DNA of 64,000 nucleotides. Source: Seonamhaeicola sp. GTDB lineage: Bacteria; Bacteroidota; Bacteroidia; Flavobacteriales; Flavobacteriaceae. The stretch lies in NCBI RefSeq assembly GCF_028281565.1, contig NZ_JANQJQ010000043.1, positions 186,001 through 250,000 on the forward strand, given 5' to 3'. The notes under the pieces were generated by a model that was not told the origin of the DNA, did no database searches, and saw only the letters and a list, made by a program, of their open reading frames with translations. The first letter of the stretch is position 1. Each line of letters begins with the position of its first letter. This document shows positions 53,892 through 63,415 of this stretch, piece by piece. The position numbers and the translations under genes were made by a program.

Positions 53892-55346
53892 ATGAAGAAA
53901 TTTAAATATATAATAACAATTTTAGCAATAGCTTCTTTAAGTTATTCTTGCGAAGATTATCTTGATACGCAACCAACGGTTCAAGTGTCTGAAGAACAAT
54001 TGTTTAAAAATCTTTCAGGGCTGCAAGTGGTTTTAAACGGCGTTTATAAATATATGCTTACGGCAACCAACGGTATTAATACAGGGATTACAGGAATGCA
54101 AGGGTATAATTTAACCGCCACCCCTGATTTATGGGTCAGAAATATTGGAAATGCTTTTTACACCGGCAGTATTTTTGAGACTGTAAGAACAGAATCCGGA
54201 AGTACTTTTTCAAGTCGTTTTTGGGAGCATTATTATACGTTAATAAACAACTGTAATATAATTCTATTAAATGTAGACAACTTTACCGAACAACCTGATT
54301 TAGCTTCCTCTATTAAAGGGCAGGCAATGGCTATTCGAGGGTATGCTTATTTTCATTTAGTCAGATATTACCAACAAACCTATAGTATTGCCGGAAATGA
54401 ACCGGGTGTGCCAATATACCTGGACCGAGCTTCTGCCGAAAGGCCGCAAAAAGACAGAAATACAGTTGAAGAGGTATATACACAAATTTTGTCCGATTTA
54501 AATGGAGCGCTTTCAGAGCTTTCCGGTTACGACAGACCTAGCATGGAGTATATTAATACGGATGTTGTTAACGGTATACTCGCGCAGGTATATTTGACTA
54601 TGGAGAACTGGAGTGAAGCGGTAGCTCATGCCAGTGCTGCTCGGGCTGGATACTCATTAAGTACTGCACATTATGCTAACGGTTTCTCAGTTTCCAATAA
54701 TGAATGGATTTGGGGATTTCCACAAACAGAAAATGATAATATAAGAACTACAAATTTGTTTGCCAGATGGGGATTAAATAATCATAGGCCTGCAGGTACT
54801 TTCTTTGCAGATAATACGCTTAGGGTAAACGAAAGCTTTGTAAATATGTTCGATTCCAGTGATGTTAGAAACCAATTTTTTTATGTCGATGCCGGAGCAA
54901 TTAATTCAGGTTGGGCTTCAGACAAATTCCGGGATGATGGAGTTGATTATTTAGGTGATATAATTGTTATGCGGGCAGCTGAAATGTATTTAATTGAAGC
55001 TGAAGCTTTAGCACAACAAGGAAGTACAGGGCCTGCTTTAGCCCTGCTGAATGACATTCAAAATTCAAGATTAGTAGAGGTTCCAACCACTACTACTGTT
55101 CAATCAGATTTACTGGAGGAGATTTGGATAGAAAAACGTAAGGAAATGTACTCTGAAGGTTTGATATTTTTCGATCTGTTAAGACAACAAAGAGATTTGG
55201 TTAAACTGGGTGTTGGTGAAGGTGGTGATGCAGCAGACCCTATCGTGATTCCTGCAAGATCGTACAGGTTTATAATTCAAATTCCGGACGATGAAATCAA
55301 TTTTGGAGGTATTTCGGAACAGAATCCTATTGATGGTATTCTTTAA
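53892..55346 (+). CDS. SusD/RagB-family surface lipoprotein (locus C)
   Basis: This 484-residue SusD-like protein has lipobox Cys20 (LSYSCEDYLD). The helical N-terminal scaffold contains IKGQAMAIRGYAYFHLVRYY, and the C-terminal RagB/SusD region contains VMRAAEMYLIEAEALAQQG and EIWIEKRKEMYSEGLIFFDLLRQ. It is the substrate-binding lid of the STN-type SusC. A strong terminator hairpin lies 43 bases after its stop, so susCD mRNA is probably far more abundant than the sulfatase mRNA downstream. Confidence 0.95.
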   Translation: MKKFKYIITILAIASLSYSCEDYLDTQPTVQVSEEQLFKNLSGLQVVLNGVYKYMLTATNGINTGITGMQGYNLTATPDLWVRNIGNAFYTGSIFETVRTESGSTFSSRFWEHYYTLINNCNIILLNVDNFTEQPDLASSIKGQAMAIRGYAYFHLVRYYQQTYSIAGNEPGVPIYLDRASAERPQKDRNTVEEVYTQILSDLNGALSELSGYDRPSMEYINTDVVNGILAQVYLTMENWSEAVAHASAARAGYSLSTAHYANGFSVSNNEWIWGFPQTENDNIRTTNLFARWGLNNHRPAGTFFADNTLRVNESFVNMFDSSDVRNQFFYVDAGAINSGWASDKFRDDGVDYLGDIIVMRAAEMYLIEAEALAQQGSTGPALALLNDIQNSRLVEVPTTTTVQSDLLEEIWIEKRKEMYSEGLIFFDLLRQQRDLVKLGVGEGGDAADPIVIPARSYRFIIQIPDDEINFGGISEQNPIDGIL

Positions 55347-55389
55347 AGAATAAAATGTTAGTAGTTAGTTTTTAATTTAGTTTAAGTTT

Positions 55390-55434
55390 AATAATGCTCC
55401 AAAACTGCTTTTTTTGCGGTTTTGGGCATTATTT
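55390..55434 (+). terminator. strong hairpin terminator between susD and the sulfatase genes
   Basis: AATAATGC, a bulged T and CCAAAACTGC (55390-55408) pair with GCGGTTTTGG and GCATTATT further on. The result is about 18 bp with one wobble and one bulge, ending in TTTT. The stem includes T-rich flanks on both sides, so it may also work on the opposite strand. Confidence 0.75.
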
Positions 55435-55476
55435 TAAGGTCGATAAAATGATGAGTAATGTCTTTCAACAATATTA

Positions 55477-55506
55477 CTAGACTATAGGTCATTTGTGCTA
55501 GACTAT
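55477..55506 (+). promoter_or_regulatory. direct repeat upstream of the sulfatase operon
   Basis: The 9-mer CTAGACTAT occurs at 55477-55485 and again at 55498-55506, exactly 21 bases apart (two helical turns), with ATTTGTG between. It sits 64-93 bases before the first sulfatase start, where an activator site would be expected. No bound regulator is known. Confidence 0.35.
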
Positions 55507-55569
55507 CTATTAACTAAGATTTATTTTCAATTCAGATTATTACTTGATTAACATAATAAATTAATATTT

Positions 55570-57228
55570 ATGAAATTTTTAAAGAGCTCCATATTTATAT
55601 GCTTACTAATCATTTTGTCAGGCTGCAAGGAAAAGCAAGAGACTTTAAATAAAAAACCCAATGTTCTTTTTGTTTTGTTGGATGATCTTGGGTATTCAGA
55701 CCTGGGGTGTTATGGAGGTGAGATAAATACTCCAAATATAGATAATCTGGGCATCAACGGGATACGATATGAGTCCATATACAATTCGGCACGCTGCTGT
55801 CCGAGTAGAGCGGCTTTAATGACGGGGCTCTATCCTCCACAAGCGGGTATTGCCAATTTCACTACCAATAAGCCAAGAAAAAATCAGGGACCGGCTTATT
55901 TAGGGCATTTAAGAGACGATTGTGTTACCCTGGGTGAAGTTTTAAAATCTCAAGGGTATGGAACTTATTATGTTGGTAAATGGCATATGCACGAAAAAAC
56001 AGACCCGGTAAAACGTGGTTTTGATGAGTTTTACGGTTATGATATGGGATATGCACAAGATCAATGGGACCCCAATGCCTATATACGAAAACCGGAGGAG
56101 AAAGCTAAAGAAATAGATAAACCGGAAGGTGCGTTCTATGCCACCGATGTGTTTAACGAATACGCTCTGGAGTTTTTAAATCAAGCTCGGGATAAAAAAG
56201 AAGAACCATGGTTTTTATTCTTAAGCCATTCATCGCCACATTTTCCCGTACAGGCACCAAAAGAATCAGTTGATAAGTATTTTGATACCTACATGAAAGG
56301 TTGGGATAGATTAAGAGAAGAGCGCTATGAAAATTTAAAAAATGTTGGACTTATTGAACGTGAAAGTCGTTGGACATTAACAGGTCGTGCAACTGTACCT
56401 GTAGATAGAGACATTGTTGCTAATGGATTTTCCGGAGAGCAAAACCCTGCTTGGGAAACCTTGGATATAGATAGGCAACGTGATTTAGCCAGAAGAATGG
56501 CAACCTTTGCCGCTATGGTGGAACATGTGGATAAAGGCGTAGGGCAAATAGTAGATTATCTTAAAAAAACGGGGCAGTTTGAGAATACTATAATTATGAT
56601 AACCAGCGACAATGGTGCCTGTTACGAATGGGGGCCCTTTGGGTTTGATGGTCCTTCAAGAAAAGGAATAACTACAGTTCACAAAGGTGATAGTTTAAAT
56701 GTTGTGGGGCAAAGAGGTACCTATTCATCATACGGAAGTGCTTGGGCAAATATGTGTAACACCCCTTTAAAACTATACAAGCACTTTACCCATGAGGGTG
56801 GTGTTGCATCCCCTTTTATAGTGCACTGGCCCAATGAAATTGATGAAAAAGCCGGTAGTTGGGTGAGAGAACGTACACACCTTATAGATATCATGCCAAC
56901 ATTGTGTGATATTACCGGAGCTACGTACCCGGAAACTTTTAAAGATAATGCTATTCAGCCCATGGAAGGTGTAAGTCTTGTAAACACTTTTAAGCATGAA
57001 CCTCTGGATAAAAGGCCCATTTATTTTTCGCATTTTGGAGCAAAAGCGGTTGTAGAAGGTGATTGGAAAGCTGTTTGGGGAAAGAATATGCCTTATGAGA
57101 TAGAATGGGAGTTGTACAATTTAAAAGAAGACCGCTGTGAAACAAAAGACCTCGCAAAAGAATATCCTGAAAAAGTAGAAAAATTTGCTGCAATGTGGGA
57201 TGATTATTCAGAGCGGGTAGGCTTGTAA
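55570..57228 (+). CDS. S1-family sulfatase lipoprotein 1 (locus C)
   Basis: This 552-residue alkaline-phosphatase-fold sulfatase has lipobox Cys19 (LSGCKEK). The metal-binding start is VLLDDLGYSDLG, the formylglycine motif is C76-C-P-S-R (Cys76 modified) followed by AALMTG, and VGKWHM and TSDNGACYEWG complete the active site. Its long insert and the STARCC-like context (NSARCCPSR) resemble the partial sulfatase at the window end. The Cys-type motif needs a formylglycine-generating enzyme or anaerobic maturase encoded elsewhere. It should remove sulfate esters from a polysaccharide or its oligosaccharides at the cell envelope. Genes 1-6 are separated by 9-44 bases and form one operon. Confidence 0.92.
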   Translation: MKFLKSSIFICLLIILSGCKEKQETLNKKPNVLFVLLDDLGYSDLGCYGGEINTPNIDNLGINGIRYESIYNSARCCPSRAALMTGLYPPQAGIANFTTNKPRKNQGPAYLGHLRDDCVTLGEVLKSQGYGTYYVGKWHMHEKTDPVKRGFDEFYGYDMGYAQDQWDPNAYIRKPEEKAKEIDKPEGAFYATDVFNEYALEFLNQARDKKEEPWFLFLSHSSPHFPVQAPKESVDKYFDTYMKGWDRLREERYENLKNVGLIERESRWTLTGRATVPVDRDIVANGFSGEQNPAWETLDIDRQRDLARRMATFAAMVEHVDKGVGQIVDYLKKTGQFENTIIMITSDNGACYEWGPFGFDGPSRKGITTVHKGDSLNVVGQRGTYSSYGSAWANMCNTPLKLYKHFTHEGGVASPFIVHWPNEIDEKAGSWVRERTHLIDIMPTLCDITGATYPETFKDNAIQPMEGVSLVNTFKHEPLDKRPIYFSHFGAKAVVEGDWKAVWGKNMPYEIEWELYNLKEDRCETKDLAKEYPEKVEKFAAMWDDYSERVGL

Positions 57229-57246
57229 ACCATTAAACGAGACTTA

Positions 57247-58953
57247 ATGAAAATAAATATAGACAATAAGTTTTGCTTATTATGCAGTCTGGTGTTTCTT
57301 GTCCTTCAATCTTGTAAAGAGAAAACAACGGAAAAAGCAAAAATATTTGAAAAGCCAAACATTGTTTTTATTACTACAGATTATACACGAGGAGTAGACT
57401 TGCCGGCCATGGGAGCCAGTTTTTTGAAAGCCCCCGCTATAGAAAAACTGGGAAAAGAAGGAGCAGTTTTTAGTAAACATAATTGCATTACGCCAGTATG
57501 CAGTCCGGCAAGAGCATCCATAGCTACAAGTTTATATGCTCATGACCATGGACTTTGGGATAATCAAGGGCTTTCCATAAAAAAACCGGAATGGCCCTTT
57601 TTAATGCGTGAATTACAAGCTGCTGGCTATACAACAGCAGGTATTGGTAAGATGCATTTTCATCCTTTTAAGGCAGATTACAATTTTGACATTCGTATTA
57701 GTTTAGAGGGAAAAGATCGTGATTACAGAGATGATGATTATGAGGCTTATTTGGTTAAAAACGGGACTAGCAGAAAAGCGATTAGAGAGAAAGATATTGG
57801 TACAGATTTACCCTCCGGGCAAGCATTTTACCCATGGCACGTTGATGAGATTTTACATCCCGATTACTTCGTTGGCGAAAAATCGGTTGAAACCATAAAA
57901 AACGGTGCTTTGACTCAGGATAAACCTTGGTTTATGTGGGTGTCTTTTACAGGACCACATAACCCGTGGAACCCCCCAAAACGTTATTTTGATTTGTATA
58001 AAGATGTGGAAGTGCCCACAGGCCATTTTGTTGAAGGCGAACTCAAAAACAAACCTATTGATTATACCAGACACCGGTATGGTTACGGAGGCAATTTGAT
58101 GAATATTTATGATACAATTCAAAGCCCGGAAGCTAAAGAAGCCTTCAGAAGGGACTTGAGAATAGGGCATTATGCCAGTTTAAGTTTTGTTGATGAGCAA
58201 ATTAACCGGGTTCTTCAGCAACTAAAAGAGCAGAATTTACTAAAGAACACTATTGTTATTTTTACTTCAGACCATGGTAGTGCACTTTTTGATAATGAGA
58301 TGATGCACAAAGGTTCGCCTTTTCCAACACAATCTTTAGTGCCTATGGTAGTTTGGGCTCCGGAGTATATTGAAGCGGGAATCAGAGAAGGGTTTACATC
58401 TCATGTAGATATTTATCCAACGTTATTGGAACTTGCAGGAGGTGAAATTCACCCAAAGGCTGCCGGTAAAAGTTTTGTGAGTATGCTAAACTCCAAAAAT
58501 GAAAAAATACATGATTTTACAGTGATTGAAAGTGCACTGGTTACGTCTTTAATGGCCGATGATTGGTTGATAGGCTTTAGTCATATTTCAAAACAAATTG
58601 AACTTTATGATTTAAATAAAGATCCTATGTGCCATTATAATGTGGCAAATATTGAAAGTAATAAAAGCGTTATTCAAAAATTGCAAAACATGTTAGTTAA
58701 CTGGCGAAGGGAACAAAGTCCTGAACTGGAGGTTGGTGGTAACCCGTTGTATTGGACCATGGACGTGTTAGGTAATGAAGAAAGTACAACAAGACTTTGG
58801 AATAGTTATGTAAGAGCTTATAAACGTCTCACTAAAATTGACGAAAAGAAACCTGGGGTCGTTGGTCAATCGGCAATAGAAGTTTTAAAGAATATAGCTC
58901 AGGACGATCTGGAGGGAATAAATATGGGGACGAATATGAATGAGCTACATTAA
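57247..58953 (+). CDS. S1-family sulfatase lipoprotein 2 (locus C)
   Basis: This 568-residue sulfatase has lipobox Cys23 (LQSCKEK). The formylglycine motif is C85-S-P-A-R (TPVCSPARASIATS). Further active-site stretches are IGKMHFHPF, FTGPHNPW and FTSDHGSALFD. The first metal-binding segment reads TTDYTRG, where most S1 enzymes have Asp-Asp or Asp-Gln, so position 46 (Tyr) is atypical. It resembles the branch that includes choline-sulfatase- and sulfamidase-like enzymes more than the arylsulfatase-like neighbours. A C-terminal extension of about 80 residues (RRLTKIDEKK-like end) follows the domain. The substrate is presumably a differently placed sulfate on the same glycan. Confidence 0.9.
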   Translation: MKINIDNKFCLLCSLVFLVLQSCKEKTTEKAKIFEKPNIVFITTDYTRGVDLPAMGASFLKAPAIEKLGKEGAVFSKHNCITPVCSPARASIATSLYAHDHGLWDNQGLSIKKPEWPFLMRELQAAGYTTAGIGKMHFHPFKADYNFDIRISLEGKDRDYRDDDYEAYLVKNGTSRKAIREKDIGTDLPSGQAFYPWHVDEILHPDYFVGEKSVETIKNGALTQDKPWFMWVSFTGPHNPWNPPKRYFDLYKDVEVPTGHFVEGELKNKPIDYTRHRYGYGGNLMNIYDTIQSPEAKEAFRRDLRIGHYASLSFVDEQINRVLQQLKEQNLLKNTIVIFTSDHGSALFDNEMMHKGSPFPTQSLVPMVVWAPEYIEAGIREGFTSHVDIYPTLLELAGGEIHPKAAGKSFVSMLNSKNEKIHDFTVIESALVTSLMADDWLIGFSHISKQIELYDLNKDPMCHYNVANIESNKSVIQKLQNMLVNWRREQSPELEVGGNPLYWTMDVLGNEESTTRLWNSYVRAYKRLTKIDEKKPGVVGQSAIEVLKNIAQDDLEGINMGTNMNELH

Positions 58954-58962
58954 GCAGGAAAA

Positions 58963-60378
58963 ATGAGAAGCCTTCCTTATAAATATCTGCTATTCTTTGT
59001 TGTTGTTTCTGTTTTTTGTTGTAAAAATAACCAAGAACAGGACACTGTTAAGCCCTTCTTGTCTAAGCCCAATATTATGGTAATCGTAGGGGATGATTTA
59101 GGTTGGAACGATGTGAGTTTTCATGGAAGCGACATAAGTACCCCAAACATAGATGAGTTGGCTACAGATTCTTATGTGTTCAACCGTTTTTACGTAACTC
59201 CCAAATGTTCCCCAACAAGAGCTGGTTTCATGACGGGCAAATACCCAAACCGTTTCGGTATGCGTTATGGGGTGATTTCACCTCCAACAAAAAATGGGCT
59301 TCCTCCGGAAGAAATAACATTTCCAGAGTATTTGGCAAACTATGGTTACAATAATAGAGCTGCTTTTGGTAAATGGCATTTGGGGCATTCCAGCATAAAA
59401 TTTCATCCGTTAAACCAGGGGTTCAATTATTTTTACGGCCATTACAATGGAGCTATAGATTATTTTACACATAAACGAAATGCCGAGCTCGATTGGCATA
59501 AAAACTTCAATACATCATATGATAAGGGGTATTCAACGGATTTGGTAGAAAAAGAAGTTATAAGGTATATAGACAGTGTAAAAACCAGGTCTCCTTTTTT
59601 CGCTTATGTAGCTTTTAATGCACCGCACTCACCAATGCAGGCAAAACAAGAAGAATTGCTTAAATACGGATACGATCCACAAGCAGATCATGAAGATTTT
59701 CCGGTTGGTGGAATGGCCGGACAGGAAAGGGAAAAGGAAATTTATGGAAAACAAGGTAGAGGGAACAATTTAAGGCAGACCTTTTCGGCTATGGTAAGTT
59801 CATTGGATTATTCCATTGGAAACATTGTTGATTATTTAAAAAAAGAAGGCTTGTATGATAATACCATAATCTGGTTTTTTAGCGATAATGGTGGTGTAGA
59901 ATATTTTGGTGGCAACAACAAACCGTTACGTGGGCAGAAACATACCGAATGGGAAGGCGGCGTGCGCGTAGTGTCTATGTTAAAAGGTATTGGTGTTAAG
60001 AATAAGTTTCAAGAAGTAAACCAGGTTGTAAGCTATATTGATGTGTTCCCCACTTTGGCTGACATGGTTATCAAAAAGCCGGAACATGAAATGGATGGAA
60101 TTTCAGTAAAATCAAGATTAGAAGGTGAAAAACTACCCAAGCGCAATTTATATTTAGGTAATAAAGCTGTGGTGAACGATACTTTTAAATTAGTAAGGGG
60201 TGAGTTATTCAAGATTAGTGAGGATATTAGTGAGACAAATAATGTAGAAGAAGAGTATCCGGAAGTATATCAGGATTTACTAGCAGTAGCAGATTCTTTT
60301 AAAACCATAGAAAAGGGTGAATATAAAAGAGAGCCAAAAGAATGGCTGCCCCCAAGAGAGTGGAAAATGCCCCGATAA
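58963..60378 (+). CDS. S1-family sulfatase lipoprotein 3 (locus C)
   Basis: This 471-residue sulfatase has a lipoprotein signal (VFCCKNN; Cys19 or Cys20). The metal-binding stretch is VGDDLGWNDVSFHG and the formylglycine motif is C82-S-P-T-R (PKCSPTRAGFMTGKYP). FGKWHLGHS, AFNAPHSPMQ and FFSDNGGVEYF follow. All expected active-site residues are present. It begins 9 bases after sulfatase 2. The compact length and GWNDVSFHG segment resemble arylsulfatase B-like exo- or endo-sulfatases of marine loci, but the sulfate position it attacks cannot be read from the sequence. Confidence 0.92.
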   Translation: MRSLPYKYLLFFVVVSVFCCKNNQEQDTVKPFLSKPNIMVIVGDDLGWNDVSFHGSDISTPNIDELATDSYVFNRFYVTPKCSPTRAGFMTGKYPNRFGMRYGVISPPTKNGLPPEEITFPEYLANYGYNNRAAFGKWHLGHSSIKFHPLNQGFNYFYGHYNGAIDYFTHKRNAELDWHKNFNTSYDKGYSTDLVEKEVIRYIDSVKTRSPFFAYVAFNAPHSPMQAKQEELLKYGYDPQADHEDFPVGGMAGQEREKEIYGKQGRGNNLRQTFSAMVSSLDYSIGNIVDYLKKEGLYDNTIIWFFSDNGGVEYFGGNNKPLRGQKHTEWEGGVRVVSMLKGIGVKNKFQEVNQVVSYIDVFPTLADMVIKKPEHEMDGISVKSRLEGEKLPKRNLYLGNKAVVNDTFKLVRGELFKISEDISETNNVEEEYPEVYQDLLAVADSFKTIEKGEYKREPKEWLPPREWKMPR

Positions 60379-60422
60379 CGTTTAATTTCAAACCTTTGTT
60401 TTTAAGATAAACTAAAAAATAG

Positions 60423-61865
60423 ATGAAAAGACAAGCTTCAATTACAATGTTACTTGTATTAACTTTTTTCTTGGGTTGTAAAGGTGGCTTTGAAATTAAA
60501 AAAGATAAAGAAGAAGAAATACCCAAACCAAATATTTTATTTGTCTTTATTGATGATATGGGCTATGGTGACTTGGGTATTTATGGAAACGAAGAAGTCA
60601 TTACACCTAATATAGATAAGCTAGCCCGAGAAGGCCTGAGAGTTAAACAGTTTTATGTTAATTCACCTATTTGTTCACCATCAAGAGTAGCTGTAACTAC
60701 AGGACAATTTCCTTCAAGGTGGGGAATAACATCTTATATTGCTGATAGCAAAAGAAACCGAAATAGGGGCATAAAGGATTATTTAGATACTAAGGCACCA
60801 TCTGTTGCAAGGCAATTAAAACAGGCAGGGTATTACACCGCTCATATTGGTAAATGGCATATGGGGGGAGGAAGGGATATTGCCGATGCCCCGTTAATTA
60901 CAGAATATGGTTTTGACGAATCAGTTACCCAATTTGAAGGACTTGGTGAAAGGTATTTAGCTACTTATGAAACTTTTGATTTTCCTGGAGGAACTAGAGG
61001 ATTAGAAAAACAATCGGCTGCTTTGGGAAGAGGTGAAGTGCATTGGGAAAAAAGGGAAAACTTTACAAAAGTGTTTGTAGATAGAACGATAAAAGCCATG
61101 GATAATGCTGAAAATGAAGGAAAGCCTTTTTATATTAACCTTTGGCCAGATGATATCCATACCCCCTTAGAGCCACCCAAAGCATTAAGAGGCGATTTAA
61201 GTACCAAAGCAAGATTTTTAGGGGTTATTCAGGAAATGGATTCACAGATGGGACGTTTGTTTAGCTACATTAAAAACAACCCCAAATTGGCATCTAATAC
61301 CTTGATTGTTTTGTCAAGTGATAATGGACCTGATGAAAAGGTTAATGATGCATTACCCCTGCGTGGTGCTAAGGTATGGACTTATGAAGGTGGCATTAAA
61401 GAACCTTTTATTGCCTGGTGGCCCGGAAAAATTCCACAAGGAAAAATCAACAACAAAACGGTTGTTGCTGCCGTAGATTTACCACTTGTTTTTATGGATA
61501 TTGCCGGTGCAAATTTACAACCTGGAGTAGAATATGATGGTGTTAATATGACAGATGCCGTTTTAGGAATTAAAGAGCCAATAAGAGATAAATCGTTGTT
61601 TTGGATTCGTCCACCGGATAGGCCTGGCTATCATGGAATAGATAATCCGGATTTAGTAATTAGAAAAGGGGATTACAAATTATTAATGAATATTGATGGG
61701 AGTGATCTGCAATTGTTCAACGTGGTAGAGGATGAAGGTGAAAACAATAATTTGGTTGCCACCAATACTGAGAAAGTAGAAGAACTCAAAAAGGAATTGA
61801 TTAATTGGTATGAGAACTATCCTCATCAAATTGAGAAAAGTATCTATAGTAAAAATCTACCGTAA
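60423..61865 (+). CDS. S1-family sulfatase lipoprotein 4 (locus C)
   Basis: This 480-residue sulfatase has lipobox Cys19 (FFLGCKGG). The metal-binding stretch is IDDMGYGDLGIYG and the formylglycine motif is C84-S-P-S-R (SPICSPSRVAVTTGQFP). IGKWHMGGG, WPDDIHTPLEP and LSSDNGPDEKV follow. The core is intact. A lysine/glutamate-rich linker follows the lipidated cysteine (about 21-34), as expected for a surface-tethered or periplasmic enzyme. It is 44 bases after sulfatase 3 in the same direction. Confidence 0.92.
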   Translation: MKRQASITMLLVLTFFLGCKGGFEIKKDKEEEIPKPNILFVFIDDMGYGDLGIYGNEEVITPNIDKLAREGLRVKQFYVNSPICSPSRVAVTTGQFPSRWGITSYIADSKRNRNRGIKDYLDTKAPSVARQLKQAGYYTAHIGKWHMGGGRDIADAPLITEYGFDESVTQFEGLGERYLATYETFDFPGGTRGLEKQSAALGRGEVHWEKRENFTKVFVDRTIKAMDNAENEGKPFYINLWPDDIHTPLEPPKALRGDLSTKARFLGVIQEMDSQMGRLFSYIKNNPKLASNTLIVLSSDNGPDEKVNDALPLRGAKVWTYEGGIKEPFIAWWPGKIPQGKINNKTVVAAVDLPLVFMDIAGANLQPGVEYDGVNMTDAVLGIKEPIRDKSLFWIRPPDRPGYHGIDNPDLVIRKGDYKLLMNIDGSDLQLFNVVEDEGENNNLVATNTEKVEELKKELINWYENYPHQIEKSIYSKNLP

Positions 61866-61901
61866 TTTCGATTGTCACAAAAAGTAATAACGTTCATTAT
61901 A

Positions 61902-63398
61902 ATGATTAAATATGTATTAAGGGTTGTAGTATGGGGTTTATGCTCATTTGTCTTTATGTTAAGTGCGTGTAAGCCTAAAACTGATGGAGAACTCTATCAA
62001 AATAAAATGAAACCAAACATTGTTCTTTTTTTAGGTGACGATATGACTTTTAGCGATTGCTCACCATATGGTAATAGAGATGTGTATACGCCACACATTC
62101 AAAAATTGGCTAACGAGGGCATATGTTTTGATAATATGTTTACCTCAACAGCAATGTGTGCTCCAACCAGGCAACAACTGATGACAGGACTTTATCCTGC
62201 AAGAAGTGGTGCATTTCCCAATCATTCCGGAGTTTATGACGGTGTAAAAAGTTTTGCACATTATTTTAAGGATTTAGGCTATCGAGTTGTGTTAATAGGG
62301 AAACAACATTATGGTCCTGATGAATCATTTCCTATTGAATATTTAGGAGGCAGACAGCACGATAGCGGAGAAAACGGAGCGGATATACAATTAGAGAAAG
62401 TAGAGCCTATTGTTAATTCAAATCAACCTTTCTTTTTAATAATTGCTCAAAATCAACCACATACACCTTGGAATAGAGGAGATAAATCCAGGTACAATCC
62501 AGATAAGTTAACCATTCCTGAATACATGATAGACCATTCTGAAACAAGAGAAGGATTAACGCAATACTACGCTGAAATTACTTATATGGACAGCCTTTTA
62601 GGTAAAACTTTAGATTATGTAAAACAAGCTGGTAAAGAAGAAAATACCATCTCTATTTTTACAAGTGAGCAGGGGTATTCTTATCCGTTTGGGAAATGGA
62701 CGTGTTATGATATGGGTTTAAAAACGGCATTTATCGCAAAATGGCCAAAACATATCAAGCCGGCAACAAGAAATGGTGCCGCTACGCAGTATGTTGATAT
62801 TATTCCAACTTTACTCGAAGCCGTTGGTAAAAATCCTGATAAAATTAATACGGGAATTACTGATGCTAACGGTAAAACAGAGTTTGACGGAAAAAGCTTT
62901 TTGTCAGCGTTATTGGGCAAATCAAACGATCACAGAAAATATACTTATGGTATTCAAACCACAAGAGGTATCTATAACGGTTCTGAAGCGTATCCAGTTC
63001 GTTCTGTTAGGTCTAAAAAATATTTGTACATCCGAAACTTGAAATATGAAGCCAATTTTTATAACATGGTTACTGTCAAGTATAAAATTTACAAAACATG
63101 GTTGGCAAATACGGCATCTGAAGAGGAATTAGATTGGGTTAAGAAATATAAAAAAAGACCTTTTGAAGAACTGTATGACATAGAGAAAGATCCCTACCAA
63201 AAACATAATTTAATAGGAGATCCGGAAATGACAAGCGTAAAAGAAAAACTATCTGATGAGTTGGATAACTGGATGAAACAACAAGGGGATAAAGGATTAG
63301 CTACTGAAATGGATGCCTTAAATAGGCAAATGGGAGAAAGAAATTGGAAATCTCATGACCAAGTACTAAAGGAGAAAAAAATCAAAGACAAAACTTAA
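61902..63398 (+). CDS. S1-family sulfatase lipoprotein 5 (locus C)
   Basis: This is a 498-residue protein from ATG 61902. I reject the earlier in-frame TTG at 61872 because the 61902 start gives a proper lipoprotein signal (Cys23 in LSACKPK). The formylglycine motif is C86-A-P-T-R (TAMCAPTRQQLMTG), with metal site LGDDMTFSDCS. Two deviations stand out: GKQHYG replaces GKWH, and TSEQGYSYPFGKWT replaces the usual SDNG. Such SEQG-type sequences occur in the sulfamidase/heparan-sulfatase-like branch, so this is probably a genuine but distant S1 branch rather than a dead enzyme. It lies 36 bases after sulfatase 4 and 17 before sulfatase 6. Confidence 0.88.
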   Translation: MIKYVLRVVVWGLCSFVFMLSACKPKTDGELYQNKMKPNIVLFLGDDMTFSDCSPYGNRDVYTPHIQKLANEGICFDNMFTSTAMCAPTRQQLMTGLYPARSGAFPNHSGVYDGVKSFAHYFKDLGYRVVLIGKQHYGPDESFPIEYLGGRQHDSGENGADIQLEKVEPIVNSNQPFFLIIAQNQPHTPWNRGDKSRYNPDKLTIPEYMIDHSETREGLTQYYAEITYMDSLLGKTLDYVKQAGKEENTISIFTSEQGYSYPFGKWTCYDMGLKTAFIAKWPKHIKPATRNGAATQYVDIIPTLLEAVGKNPDKINTGITDANGKTEFDGKSFLSALLGKSNDHRKYTYGIQTTRGIYNGSEAYPVRSVRSKKYLYIRNLKYEANFYNMVTVKYKIYKTWLANTASEEELDWVKKYKKRPFEELYDIEKDPYQKHNLIGDPEMTSVKEKLSDELDNWMKQQGDKGLATEMDALNRQMGERNWKSHDQVLKEKKIKDKT

Positions 63399-63415
63399 CA
63401 TAAAAAAATATAAAG

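Noticed and set aside
61872-61901. TTG at 61872 as the start of sulfatase 5
   Set aside because: The ATG at 61902 gives a normal lipoprotein signal; the upstream 10 codons would bury it.
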